Positions 41,381 to 51,417 are shown, numbered from the stretch's first letter. The stretch is DNA of 64,000 nucleotides from Symbiodinium natans (GCA_905221605.1 CAJNDS010002415.1:33501-97500); one strand, 5' to 3'. Translations and numbers: made by a program. The notes: generated by a model not told the origin, from the letters alone.

Positions 41381-41830
41381 TCAACCGTACCAGGTCTCTT
41401 TGCCGTCGGAGTACGCATGAGGCTGCTGTGCCAGTACGACGGCCAAGGAGTCGCCCATGGCCAGTGTCTTAAGCTCCAGGTAGCAGTGGCCGTGTAGCCC
41501 AGGGTCGGAGGCTTCTCAAGAATTGTTCATCGAAAGATAGGCCGATGCGGTTCCGGCACAGCCGGAAAGTGTAGTAGAATTCACACAGGTCGTCAAAAGA
41601 CAGCTCGAGGTACTCGTCTTTCGGAGAGAGATTTGAGGCACACCTTCGGGCCGATTGTTCCGGCAACGGGTAAAAAGTTACACCGAAGGGTTCCGGGTTC
41701 AGGATCAACATGTCCATGTCTTCGTCCTTGGGGACGGCGAAAAGACCAACAGTCTCGTCTCTCCGGACAGCGTCGGTGGGGAAGATGCCCAGGCAACCAC
41801 CTGTGTGTCAGCCTGTGTGTCAGATGGCGG
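41381..41830 (-). pseudogene. Reverse transcriptase fragment, frameshifted
   Basis: The minus strand encodes part of a retroelement reverse transcriptase of the type common in dinoflagellates. First comes a VGLFAVPKDEDMDMLIL block, then LSFDDLCEFYYTFRL (palm motif A region, catalytic Asp in 'FDDL'). After a one-base frame change near 41505 comes LELKTLAMGDSLAVVLAQQ (the 'MGD..AV..AQ' fingers/palm block), ending at a stop at 41381-41383. The YxDD box is missing. The fragment is flanked by unrelated DNA, so it is a dead piece rather than an exon. Confidence 0.65.
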
Positions 41831-42324
41831 CCAACTTCAAGAGTTCGGCTTACCCCACAACACTTCGCCCGAAGCAATTAGGCAGCTAAGGTCGGAGCCT
41901 ACCAAAGGTTTAGGGTTTAGGATGTATTCATGACCACCCACTTAGGTAAACCAGGCTCCCTCCAACCTCTATTGGTTAACAGGCAAGAGGGTCAATTTTT
42001 CGGTGACACCTGTAACCCTGCAGCCTAAAACCCACAACAAGCGATAAATGACCCAAGCTCACAGTTAACCGAAACCCTAAAGGCAAGACCCCAAACTCCG
42101 CAATTCTCAGCAACCCTATATAGAATTCGAACCGGAAAAGACACACAAACAAAAGCCTAAAGCAACCTAACCCCACTCTCACAAATACCCTTAACAAGCA
42201 ACACCACACGCAAGAACTGGTTCATAGTTGGGATAGTAATAGAAATTTAACATCTTATTCTTTTTGAGTTTAAGTACCCTTAAAAATGTAAAATGTTATC
42301 CCACTATGACATAGAGAAGGTTGT

Positions 42325-42359
42325 TCATGGGACGTGGCTTTCTGCGCCAAGCCAAGAGC
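42325..42359 (-). CDS. Candidate micro-exon
   Basis: Acceptor CTCGGCAG|GCTCTT. Reads ALGLAQKATSHEQ in phase 0. The donor is not clear and the preceding exon leaves phase 1. Confidence 0.4.
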
Positions 42360-42499
42360 CTGCCGAGATGAGCGCCCAAACCCTGACAACACTCCACACA
42401 AGTGTGTACACGCAACCCTAAACCCCGAAGCCAAATCCTGAACCCTAAAGCCAAGTAACCCTAAACCTTACACCCAAAGCCTAAACCCCAAACCTCAAT

Positions 42500-42555
42500 A
42501 ACCTCCCAAACCCTAAACCCTAAACCCTAAACCCTAAACCCTAAACCCTAAACCT
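42500..42555. repeat. Telomere-like CCCTAAA array
   Basis: About seven CCCTAAA units; a second shorter run follows at 42596-42615. Confidence 0.9.
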
Positions 42556-42681
42556 CAATCACCTCCTAAAACCCTAAAACCTAAACCCTGAACCCGAAAC
42601 CCTAAACCCTAAACATCCCTAAACCCTACCTAAACCCCAAAGCCTAAGCCCAAAACCCTCAAACACCCTCCTAGAAGCCAC

Positions 42682-42730
42682 CGCAAGCCTCTCCAATTCG
42701 ATCTCCTGCCACCTGATAAGCCAGGGCAGC
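42682..42730 (-). CDS. TPR exon
   Basis: 49 bp, phase 0 to 1. Acceptor GTTACGCAG|GCTGCC, donor TTGCG|GTGGCT. Reads AALAYQVAGDRIGEAC, the classic GDRIGEA turn. TTTAGGG array on the right (42758 on), CCCTAAA on the left. Confidence 0.65.
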
Positions 42731-42829
42731 CTGCGTAACCGCGGGGGGACAAAAGTAGGGTTTAGGGTTTAGGGTTAGGTTTTAGGGTTTAGGGTTTAGG
42801 GTTTTAGGGTGTTAGGGTTTAGGGTTTCG

Positions 42830-43565
42830 GGTTGAGGGCTGACGGGTTTAGGGTTTAGGGTTCAGGGCTTTGGCATGTAGGGTTGAAGGAGTTAGGGCTT
42901 CGGATTTAGGATTGTCGGGTTCAGAGCTTTGCAGGGTTCAGGGTTGAAGGGTTGAGGGTTTAGGGTTGCAGGGTTCAGGGTTGAAGGGTTTAGGGTTTAG
43001 GGTGTAGAGTTGAAGCGTTCAGGGCTTTGCAGGGTTTAGGGTTTAGGGTTGAAGAGTTTGGGGGTTGAAGGGGTCAGGGCTTTGCAGGGTTTAGGGTTGA
43101 AGGGTTTAGGGTTTTGAGGGCCTTTGCTCTGAGATTAGGGTACGGGATGCTGTTTTCGGCTGTGGGAGTTTTCGGGCCTTTGCGGCTTTGCATGGTTTAG
43201 GGGTTTAGGGGTTCAGGGTTTTCGGGTTCGAGGGTGCAGGGTTGAAGGAAAGTAAGGTTTAGGGTGTTTAGGGTTTCTAGGGTGTAGGGTTGAAGGGTTT
43301 AGGGATTCAGGGCTTAAGGTTCTCCAGGGTGTAGGGTTGAAGGGTTTAGGGGTTCAGGGTTTCTAGGGCTTCGTAGGGCTTAGGGGTTTAGGGTTTTCAG
43401 GGTTTCTCGGGTGTAGGGTTGAAGGGTTTAGGGGTTCAGGGCTCGTAGAGTTTCTAGGGTGTAGGCTTGAGGGGCTTAGGGGTTAATGGCTTTTTGCGTC
43501 TCTGGGCTGTAGGGTTGAACGGTTTAGGGGATTAGGGTTTTAGGGTTTCTTGGGTGTAGGGTTGA
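42830..43565. repeat. Degenerate GGGTTGAAGGGTTTAGGG block
   Basis: About 730 bp of mixed TTTAGGG, TTGAAGGG, TTCAGGG and TGCAGGG units, with a longer-period motif ('gtgtagggttgaagggttta') repeated about eight times. No coding block. Confidence 0.8.
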
Positions 43566-43566
43566 T

Positions 43567-43900
43567 TTAGGCTTCCTGCAGGCTGTAGGATGCTGAGTCA
43601 TTCTGGCGGTTGCCGAGCGTGCATATGATGGTTAAGAAGGCCACGGGGCATGCCACGGCTTCCGCGAACTGCCAAATCGCGGCCATGGAGTAGGGACACG
43701 CCCCGCCTCTACGTGGAAAGCCGCTCAGCTCGGCTCCTTCTCGGGTGTGGCGGTGCGGGTGTGTGCGGACGCCACCGCCTCGGTTGCTCTTGGCTCCCAC
43801 GAGTAGCTTGTGAATGGCGGTGAAGCGCGTGCCCCATAAGTCTGGGAGTTCTTCGGCAGATGTGGCCCAAAAGGCTGCCACACCGGATCCAGGCACTCTG
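43567..43900 (-). CDS. Candidate exon or small gene, unknown
   Basis: Unique GC-rich island. The minus strand is open for about 109 codons and reads VAAFWATSAEELPDLWGTRF then AIHKLLVGAKSNRGGG. No family is recognised; the 3' half (His/Arg-rich) looks less protein-like. Confidence 0.35.
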
Positions 43901-44408
43901 AACCCCTACAGCTCATTGCCTGGATATTACCCATGTCTAGTCTGGGGGTTCCGAAAAAGCCGCCATGTAAACCAAAAAACCCTGTATAAAGCCTAAACCC
44001 TAAACCCTAAACCCTAAACCCTAAACCCTAAACCCTGTATAAACCCCAAGCCCGAGCTGGTGACCATTTCACGCAGTCCAATGGGCGAGGATGACGAGGA
44101 GCGGATGCCACAACAGCGTTGTCGGGGACTGGGGCTTCAGGGTTTACCTTAAGAACCCAAAACATACTTTTTTTGTAGTTTCCTAAGAATCCTAGAAGGG
44201 GTTTAATATTCATAACCCACCAACAAAAGTAGGGCTTTGGGTTCTTGAGGTAGGGTTTGGGATTTCCAACGTTTTGGGTTCAAACTTCAGCTTTCGGGCT
44301 TAGGAGCCCTAAACCCTAATTAAACCCTAAACCCTAAACCCTAAACCGTAAACCCTAAACCCTAAACCCCACCAGTTTCTTGCTTAGAGCGGAAAAAAAC
44401 TTACCAAG

Positions 44409-44504
44409 GCGGTGGTGCCAACCAAAGCCACAACTGACGACCTCACCCGAGCCCGTAAGCCCCTTCGATCCCTGCTGCAAGATGCTGAAGATTTACAGCC
44501 TTAA
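44409..44504. CDS. Exon-like block open and spliceable on both strands
   Basis: Plus strand: acceptor TACCAAG|GCGGTG, then AVVPTKATTDDLTRARKPLR and onward to a TAA at 44502. Minus strand: two blocks, HLAAGIEGAYGLG with donor GTGAGG, and LWLWLAPPP with donor GTAAGT. Neighbouring exons favour minus; frame quality favours plus. A plus-strand block at 44055-44106 (LVTISRSPMGEDDEER) would fit the plus reading. Confidence 0.4.
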
Positions 44505-44642
44505 ACTCTAAACCCTATAAACCCCAAACCCTGCCAGCTTTGGGGTTCAGACTTCAGGTTTCGGGCTTAGTAGCCCTAAACCCTAAACCCTAAACCCTAA
44601 ACCCCAAACCCTAAACCCTAAACCCCAAACCCTGCCCTCACT

Positions 44643-44683
44643 CCGCCTGGCTGCAGGCCTCTTGAGCATCTTTGATGGCTCCC
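44643..44683 (-). CDS. Candidate micro-exon
   Basis: Acceptor GAAGACAG|GGGAGC. Reads GAIKDAQEACSQAE and then a stop, or a GA donor just before it. Confidence 0.35.
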
Positions 44684-44719
44684 CTGTCTTCCGTCGAAAT
44701 TCCAGGGCTTTAGGGTTTA

Positions 44720-46145
44720 GACCTAAGGGTTAGGGTTTAGGTTTAGACTTCAGGGTTTAGGATTTCAGGGGATTGGGGTTTCTTAGGGGTTTGGGATGCG
44801 AGGGTTTGGGGTTCGTCGGGGTTTAGGATTGTAGGGTCTAGAAGCTTAAGGATTTTAGGGGCTTGGGATTTGAGGGGCTTGGGGTTTCTTGGGGGTTCAG
44901 GGTTTTAGGCCAGAAGAATTAGAATAGGGTCCTGGGTGGGTATTCTAGTATATTCCTAAAGGGGCCATAAGGAAAGACTATTCTAACTTATGCCGACCCC
45001 TATACTACCCAGGGTGCGGGCGCCGCTTATCAAGGAGGAGACCAAGTTGCAGACAAACCTTTCGGGGTGCAGGGTGTGCGGGCCCACCCGCAGCTCTTGG
45101 TCGGGTTCGGGGTGTAGGGTTTAGGGTTTAGGGTTTAGGGTTTAGGGTTTAGGGTTTAGGGCTTAGTTTTTGCATAGTGTTTTGGGGGCTTTGTGGCTAC
45201 TAGAAGCCTGCTACTACACGGCAGGCCTATCCCGACGAGTCGCAAGTCCCTAGATTGAGAACTCCAACAGTCAAGATCGTGCTTAACAGGGGGTTTAGGG
45301 GGTTTAGGGTTCAGTGTTTAGGGTTTGGGGTTGGGAAGTTCCCCCTTATTCGAACAGTCCTTAATAGGGATTTAGAATAGGGAGTACGATAATTCCTATT
45401 AAGGACTGGTAGTACACGGGACACACACACACAGGGTTTAGGGCTTAGGGCTGTTCGGGTTGAGGGAGTTGCTCAAAGTGCTTGTCCCCAAAACAAGCAC
45501 AGGGCAGGCTCCCTAGGTCTGATTCGCCTTTGAGCGGAATCCTATTGCATAGTCCATCCCTTTAAACGCCCTTTAGAAGAATCCCCCCCCCTCCACATTT
45601 TAGAGTCTAGCGCTTAAGGTTGGGTGGAAAGGGTTTTGGGTTCAGGGTTGAGCGTTTTGGGTTTAGGGTTTGAGGTTGTAACGGTGCAAGGGTGCGAGGG
45701 TTTAAGGGCTTCGGGTCTAGGATTGAGGGTTTAAGGGTTTGGGGGGAAGCAGTCCCTGAACATGAAAACCACAAGTTCAAAAACTCTGAACACTGAGCTC
45801 CATCCCTCCGTCCCTCCCCATGGCTAAGGGTTTAGGGTTTAGGAGTTTAGGGTTTGCTTTGTGGCTAGGGTGCAACGTTTAGGTTTCGTACCTAGGGATA
45901 GTGCGGTTAGAATAAATCTTCCCTCACCCCTCAATCCCAAAATCAGGCCTAAGCCCCTACACCCTATGCCTCCCAATGCCTAAGTGCAGAGTGCTGCAGC
46001 CTTAAACTCTAAACTTCGCAAACCCCCAACGTTTAACTTGCTGCAGTCTCTAAACGCTAAAGCCAGACTTGTAAACCCCAACCCTAATTTCTGCAAAAAG
46101 CACAACAAAACCGTAAACACCCTGAATCCCAAACCCTAAACCTGG
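44720..46145. other. Repeat-rich region without supported exon
   Basis: Holds a TTTAGGG array (45116-45162), a palindromic 'tagaataggg..ccctattctaa'-type stretch near 44925-45005, a family B element (45338-45415), a CA/AC tract (45418-45433) and degenerate telomere-like text. Confidence 0.5.
45338..45415. mobile_element. MITE-like family B copy
   Basis: Arms 'cagtccttaatagggattta' and 'aattcctattaaggactg' around 'gggagtacgat'. Confidence 0.6.
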
Positions 46146-46151
46146 CTACAA

Positions 46152-46209
46152 CAGCAGCGGCCTCTGAAGCAGTGCAAAAGCCACCTCCTTGGCGACCATA
46201 CCATCCAGC
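46152..46209 (-). CDS. Candidate micro-exon
   Basis: Acceptor TGAACCAG|GCTGGA. Reads LDGMVAKEVAFALLQRPL in the frame with one leading base. Donor uncertain (GTTGTAG). Confidence 0.4.
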
Positions 46210-46943
46210 CTGGTTCAGCGCACAGGCGTCAGAGCGCAAAAGATCTTCGCAACACATCCCCCCCCCCCCCCCCCAAACATTGGGGATGTTCCCCTGTATA
46301 CTAGCAGTCCTAAACCCTAAACCCTAAACCCAAAACCCTGAACCCTATAAGGATTATAACAGCGCGTTACTAGAATCCCTATTCAGGACTCCTAAGTTGT
46401 CAGCTCCCAAAGCCTGGACCATTCTAGGCCCAACCCCACATGCCTCAAAGCCTGAGCCCTATACTGGCCATCACGACAGTAAGCGATAGAGTTTGGGGTT
46501 TAGGGTTTAGGGTTTAGGGTTTAGGGTTTAGGGTTTAGGGTTTAGGGTTCCCTAAGCCCTAAGCCCTAAACCCTAACTCCTTGAACCGAGAACTAAACGG
46601 CCCTCAGGCTCTGAAATTTTACCCCTAAACCCAACAAGACCTAGCAGAAGAACGAACGTGTTCACGCTTAGCCTACCCCAAGCCCTAACCCTAAACCCTA
46701 AACCCGAAACTCTAAACCCCACGCCCTAAATGCTGAACCCCAAAACCCCCTACCCCACCTCAACACCCCAAATCAGTTGAATCAGAAGAAGTAAACCCTG
46801 AAAACCCTCAACCCTTAACCCTCAGCCCTCAGGACCTAAACTCAAAACCCTGAACTCAACCCTAAACCCAAAACCCAAAACCCTAAACCCAAAACCCTAA
46901 ACCCACATCCCCAAACCCTAAACCCTAAACCGACCCCTTAAGC

Positions 46944-46989
46944 CCTTTGCCAGCCTACGGTCTCCCAACTCGCCGCAGAGCGCTTTCGC
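46944..46989 (-). CDS. TPR exon
   Basis: 46 bp, phase 0 to 1. Acceptor CTTCGAG|GCGAAA, GC donor AAAGG|GCTTAA. Reads AKALCGELGDRRLAK. In phase after 47393-47455. CCCTAAA variants on the left, a TTTAGGG array on the right (47020-47078). Confidence 0.6.
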
Positions 46990-47019
46990 CTCGAAGAGGC
47001 TGAGGGCTGTTTTTGGGGG

Positions 47020-47078
47020 GTTTAGGGTTTAGGGTTTAGGGTTTAGGGTTTAGGGTTTAGGGTTTAGGGTTTAGGGTT
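47020..47078. repeat. Telomere-like TTTAGGG array
   Basis: Eight perfect units just upstream, in the coding sense, of exon 46944-46989, where they read CCCTAAA before the acceptor. Confidence 0.95.
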
Positions 47079-47186
47079 TATTGTTCAGGGTTTGGGGTTT
47101 AGGGTGTTTACGATTTTAGGGGATTCTGCAATTAGGTGTACCTTATTGGGCCCCTTATTGTAAGGGAATCCTACTTTTGGGGGATA

Positions 47187-47217
<31 letters not shown>

Positions 47218-47392
47218 TTGGGGTTCCTCTTTTTCGTAAACCCCCAGTCTAGCTTAGTTGCTGAGTTCCTAAGCCCCCCAAAAAAGTGTACACTTTCAGT
47301 TCTATAGGGGGTTATAGTATCCCAAAGAGTGTAAAGTGTGCTCACTCAGCTACTAGGTTAGGGTGTTTAGGGTTTAGGTTGGGGTTTTATGC

Positions 47393-47455
47393 GCTCGATG
47401 AGGTCGCGCGCTGGTACGCGCGCAGTAGTATGCAGCACATGCCGCTTTCAGGGGC
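47393..47455 (-). CDS. 63-bp exon
   Basis: 21 codons, phase 0 to 0. Acceptor CTGGGAG|GCCCCT, GC donor CGAGC|GCATAA. Reads ESGMCCILLRAYQRATSS. Confidence 0.55.
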
Positions 47456-47706
47456 CTCCCAGAAAAGGCTTTGGGTTCCGGGTTGAGGGTTTTAAGCCCC
47501 AAACCCCCTAAACCCGAAATCATGAACCCTGAACCCTGAAGCCTAGCCAGACTGAAACCCAAAGTATGAAAAACTCTACCCTCTCCGAACTCCCCGAATT
47601 CGTTTAACCCTCATACCTGAACCCTTAGTTGCTGAGCACCCTGGCCCAAAAAAGGTTAACCTTTCAAGCCTGGTAGGAGTTTAAAAGCCCCAAAAGGTTA
47701 AAGGTC

Positions 47707-47849
47707 ACTTGGAGGTTCATGGTACTTACTAACCATTTATGACTGTACTTATAACTGTACTTGTAACCATAGTAGGGCACTTAAGGGGCTTACAAGTGGG
47801 TTATAAGTACAGATATAACTGGTTAATAAGTACCATGAACCTCCAAGTA
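47707..47849. mobile_element. MITE-like family C, complete copy
   Basis: 143 bp with long inverted arms: ACTTGGAGGTTCATGGTACT at the left and AGTACCATGAACCTCCAAGT at the right. Most of the interior ('cttataactgtacttgtaac') also pairs. Related copies at 4213, 8820 and 56008. Confidence 0.75.
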
Positions 47850-48042
47850 TCCCTAAACCCTGAACCCTAAACCCTAAACCCTAAACCCTAAACCCTAAAC
47901 CCCTCAGCCACTAAGGAACCTTAAGCCCGCGGAGAATGTTTGGGCAGGACCTCACCTTCGCCCCAACTTGAGGGTTCAGGGGTTGATGCTTTAGGGTTGG
48001 TAACCCTAAACCCTAAACCCTAAACCCTAAACCCTAAACCCT

Positions 48043-48118
48043 AAGGCCTGAGGCCTACTAGGCCTGATAGGCCTAATAGGTCTAATAGGTCTAATAGGCC
48101 TAACAGGTCTAATAGGGT
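48043..48118. repeat. AGGCCTAATAGG-type decamer repeat
   Basis: Tandem 'ggcctaata/ggtctaata' units between a CCCTAAA array (48001-48040) and TTTAGGG. Perhaps a junction of the two orientations. Confidence 0.8.
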
Positions 48119-48145
48119 TTAGGGTTTATAGGGCCTAAGTTTTAC

Positions 48146-48239
48146 AGGGCGAGAGAAGCATCCCAGTGCCTCCTCCAGGACCTTCTCTGCCTCATCACCG
48201 TCCTCGCGCGCACTGTACACAGCAGCCATGGCGGCCAAC
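48146..48239 (-). CDS. TPR exon
   Basis: 94 bp, phase 2 to 0. Acceptor AACTCAG|GTTGGC, donor CGCCCT|GTAAAA. Reads LAAMAAVYSAREDGDEAEKV and continues LEEALG: a full TPR hairpin of the 'YxAREDGDEAEKVLEEAL' kind. In phase with 47393-47455 and 46944-46989. Confidence 0.75.
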
Positions 48240-48911
48240 CTGAGTTTGTCACCACCAGGATAGGGGTGTAGGGGTTTAGGGGGGGTTTCGGGGTTTAGGG
48301 TTTAGGGTTGAGGGTTGAGGGCTGAGGGTTTGGGGGTTCTTTATGTTCCGATCAACTTTGATAAAGGTGGGTTTCGGCGTGACCATCAACTTAAAACCCC
48401 TAATCCCCAAAACCCTGACGACCCCCCACCTCCCCTCTCCCCGAAACCCTAAACCCCAAAACGACCTCAAACCTCGGAACCCTCGATCTTAGCGTCTGCT
48501 GAAGGGGCTTAGGGAGTAGACACAACCTCTCACGAGATTCTTATCGGGCAAAACAAAAGCAAGGATTGGGTTGACAGGGTGGAGAGCCTTGACATTCAGC
48601 AGTGGTTTCCCAATACAACCCCTCTATCAACAAAACATGAACTATCCCCGAACCAGCCCTGTACCCTCAAGTACCCAAATACACCGGCTCCGATATTCCA
48701 CAAAACCAAAATCCTAAACCTTAATTTTCAGTTGTTTGGGGTTTCTGCGTTGAGGCTTCGGGGTTCTAGGTTGGGCCGCTAGGGGTAGGGGCCCTTCATT
48801 TGGGTGCCATTTAAAAACTACTTATACACACTATACATTGTGATCCCTATAAACAAGTGTAAGGGACCCATACTCAGGGCCCATGGCTCCAACTCTAGAC
48901 AGGGTGTAACT

Positions 48912-49058
48912 TGGGATGTTCCCCCTTTACAGTCCTTAACAGGGATTCCAATAGGGAGCTACTATAACCCTATGAAGGGCAAAAGTCCTTAATAGGGATT
49001 TTCATGGGGGGGAGGGTTCTATAGTTCCCTATGAAGGACTACTTTGGTATAAGGGGGA
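48912..49058. mobile_element. MITE-like family B, compound copy
   Basis: Outer arms 'gggatgttccccctttac' and 'gtataagggggaa'. Two inner 'agtccttaa(c/t)agggatt' units indicate one element inside another or a tandem copy. Confidence 0.55.
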
Positions 49059-49139
49059 AGGTGGCAGCGCCTAAACCCTAAACCCTGAACCCTAAAGCCT
49101 AAACCCTAAACCCTAAACCCTAAACCCTAAACCCGAAAA

Positions 49140-49232
49140 CTACTGAGCATCTCTAAACCGAGGATGCCACATCAGCGTCTGCTCCTTCCTGGCCCGCGAC
49201 AGTAGCTCTGCAATAACCAGAGTAGTGGCGTC
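49140..49232 (-). CDS. Candidate exon
   Basis: Several AG acceptors and two open frames: TTLVIAELLSRARKEQTL, or ATVAGQEGADADVASS ending at TCCTCG|GTTTAG. The second would use a telomere-repeat donor. Undecided. Confidence 0.4.
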   Translation of the reverse strand, partial: DATTLVIAELLSRARKEQTLMWHPRFRDAQ

Positions 49233-49289
49233 TTGAGGGTTTAGGGTTTAGGGTTTAGGGTTTAGGGTTTAGGGTTTAGGGAGCCCAAG

Positions 49290-49402
49290 AGCAACCTAGG
49301 AATAAGAAGAAGGGCGCCCTTCCTGGTTTGAAGGTTCATAAGGGAAGCTCAGCCCTATCAAGAAGGGAAGAAGGGCCTACTTCGGGTCCTAGCACCAGCC
49401 GC
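49290..49402. mobile_element. MITE-like family E copy
   Basis: 'agagcaacctaggaataaga' and 'gaagggcgcccttcc' on the left; 'aagaagggcctacttcgggt' on the right. A partial relative is at 5485-5530. Confidence 0.5.
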
Positions 49403-49927
49403 GGGCTGGGCGAGCTTCATGTTCAAGTAGGGGCACCAGAAGGTCTATGTAAACCCTAAAATCCCACAGCCCCTAAAACCCTGCATCCCCTCAACCCTAA
49501 ACCGCATGTCCCCCAAAGGATGCATGTACCCAGCAGATAATGCCACCCTAGGCCATTTTGGCCTTTAGGGCCGTTTAGGCCTTTAGAGCCTTTGGATTCT
49601 GTGGGGTCTGGGGGATTTAGGGTGTTAGGGATTGAAGGTTTAGGGCCGATACACTGCCATGGCACTGTCCACCCTAAACCCTCAACCCGACAACTTCAAT
49701 TCATTCAGGGTATATAAGGGCAAACCAAGGATAAGGGTTACAGTGGGTCTAGGGGAGAAATGAGCCTAGATTTAGCAAAATAGCACGAGGCAGGTGCCCT
49801 TTTGTAGTGGGGGTTCTCCAAAACAAGAGACTCGTTCGTCCCATGGTCCATGGCTTTAAGGGGCCGTCAGAATAACGCACAATATAGGGTTTAGGGTGCA
49901 GGGTGTAAGGCTTCGGAGCTAGCTTAC

Positions 49928-50025
49928 CATTTCCAGCCCTGATCTTCGTTTTCCTTGGCGGCGTGCTGCAGCTCTGACACGAATACCTGCATCTTAGAAC
50001 TTGCCGCATACCGGCCAGCGCTAGA
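49928..50025 (-). CDS. 98-bp exon, unknown protein
   Basis: Phase 0 to 2. Acceptor CTCCTGAG|TCTAGC, strong donor AAATG|GTAAGC. Reads SKMQVFVSELQHAAKENEDQ. Not recognised. Confidence 0.6.
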
Positions 50026-50399
50026 CTCAGGAGCAACAGGCTTGCAATTTAGTTTTCTCATTACCCCGAGAATGAGGAGTGCGCCGTTTGTGTTCTGTTT
50101 AAGGTGGATTCTAGGCCGTGTCTAAACTCCACTTGAACCCTAAAGCCTAAACAACAGGTGAAAAGAGGCGCTTCGTGGCATCCTGGCAATGATCCTTGAG
50201 GGGACTAAAGGATTGCAATGGTATGTTTAGGGCTCAAGCTTTGGATTTCTTTAGGAGTTAGGCTGGGTAGGCTGTTTTGTTTTGTTTAAGGTTTTTTGTG
50301 TTCAGGGCTTTAGGACCATAAACCCCAAGCCCTCACCCCTAAACCCCACAACCAGAGTTCACACAAACGGTTCTTGCTATCGGAAGATGTCCTGACTTT

Positions 50400-50490
50400 G
50401 GGATGTTCCCCCCTGATACTAGCAGTCCTTCATAGGGATTGTAGTACCCCGAATCCCTATCAAGGACTGTTGGAATAGGGGGGAACATCC
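50400..50490. mobile_element. MITE-like family B, complete copy
   Basis: 91-bp near-perfect inverted repeat: GGGATGTTCCCCCCTGATAC at the left, complement GGGGGGAACATCC at the right, 'tagtaccccga' centre. A partial copy lies at 50773-50830. Confidence 0.7.
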
Positions 50491-51029
50491 CCTATAGCCC
50501 GAAGACGCCCTAAAACCAAAAAAGCCGACTTAGTGCATCTGCCCTAAACCCTAAACCCTAAACCCTAAACCCTTAACCCTTAAACCCTAAACCCTAAACC
50601 CTAAGCCCTGCGAAACCCCGACTCCTAAGCCCCCCGCTCCAGGGGATTTGGGTGGAGGCTTTGAAGCCTCCCCAACAGTTTCTTCGGGGCTGTTGCAATA
50701 CACCAGGAATCTAGAATAGGGGGTGTAGGGGTCTAGGGGTTTGGGTTTAGGGCTTAGGGTTTAGGGCTAAAGGTTGGGATGTCCCCCCTTATGCTCACAG
50801 TCCTGAATAGTGCCCGCGATTGTCATCCCTGTAACGCGAGCCGCCCAAATTCGGGATGTTTTTGTTTTTGCTGTGGGGCTGCGCACCCTGAGCCCTAAAG
50901 ACCTAAAGCCTAAAGGCCAAACCCTAAGAAACACATCCCGATATTACCCTTATGAGCAAGAATCCTTTTTACTTTTTTTTTGGGGGGGGGTGCTGAAGCA
51001 ACTAGTAGTACTCCCTAACTCCCGAAGCC

Positions 51030-51110
51030 CTTCATCAAGGCGCCTTGGTCCAGCGAAGGGAGGAGGGCGGCTTGCAGGCAAGAGCTTGCTCGGCTCTGCT
51101 ATAAACAGAG
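51030..51110 (-). CDS. Candidate exon
   Basis: Acceptor TTTATAG|CAGAGC. Reads CLQAALLPSLDQGALMKGF. The plus strand is also open. Confidence 0.35.
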
Positions 51111-51417
51111 GGGCCGGTTCAAACTTCTAGGACCTTTCCGGGGGTTCCTGTACGAAAGTAACAATCCCACAACCCTAAACCCGAAAAACCTCAACCGTAA
51201 TGGTCACACGACAAACCCTAAACCCTAAAACCAAAACATTAAGCCCCAATTAAGGCCGCAAACCCCTATAAGTTCGAACCCAAGGTTAGGGCTCAGGGCC
51301 CAGGGCACCGCTTTTAGGCCGAAACCCTAAACCCTAAACCCCAAACCCCAAACCCTAAACCCTAAACCCTAAACGTTTAAGGTCTAGGTGTCCCGAAGGC
51401 AGATCGGCCCCTCAGAT

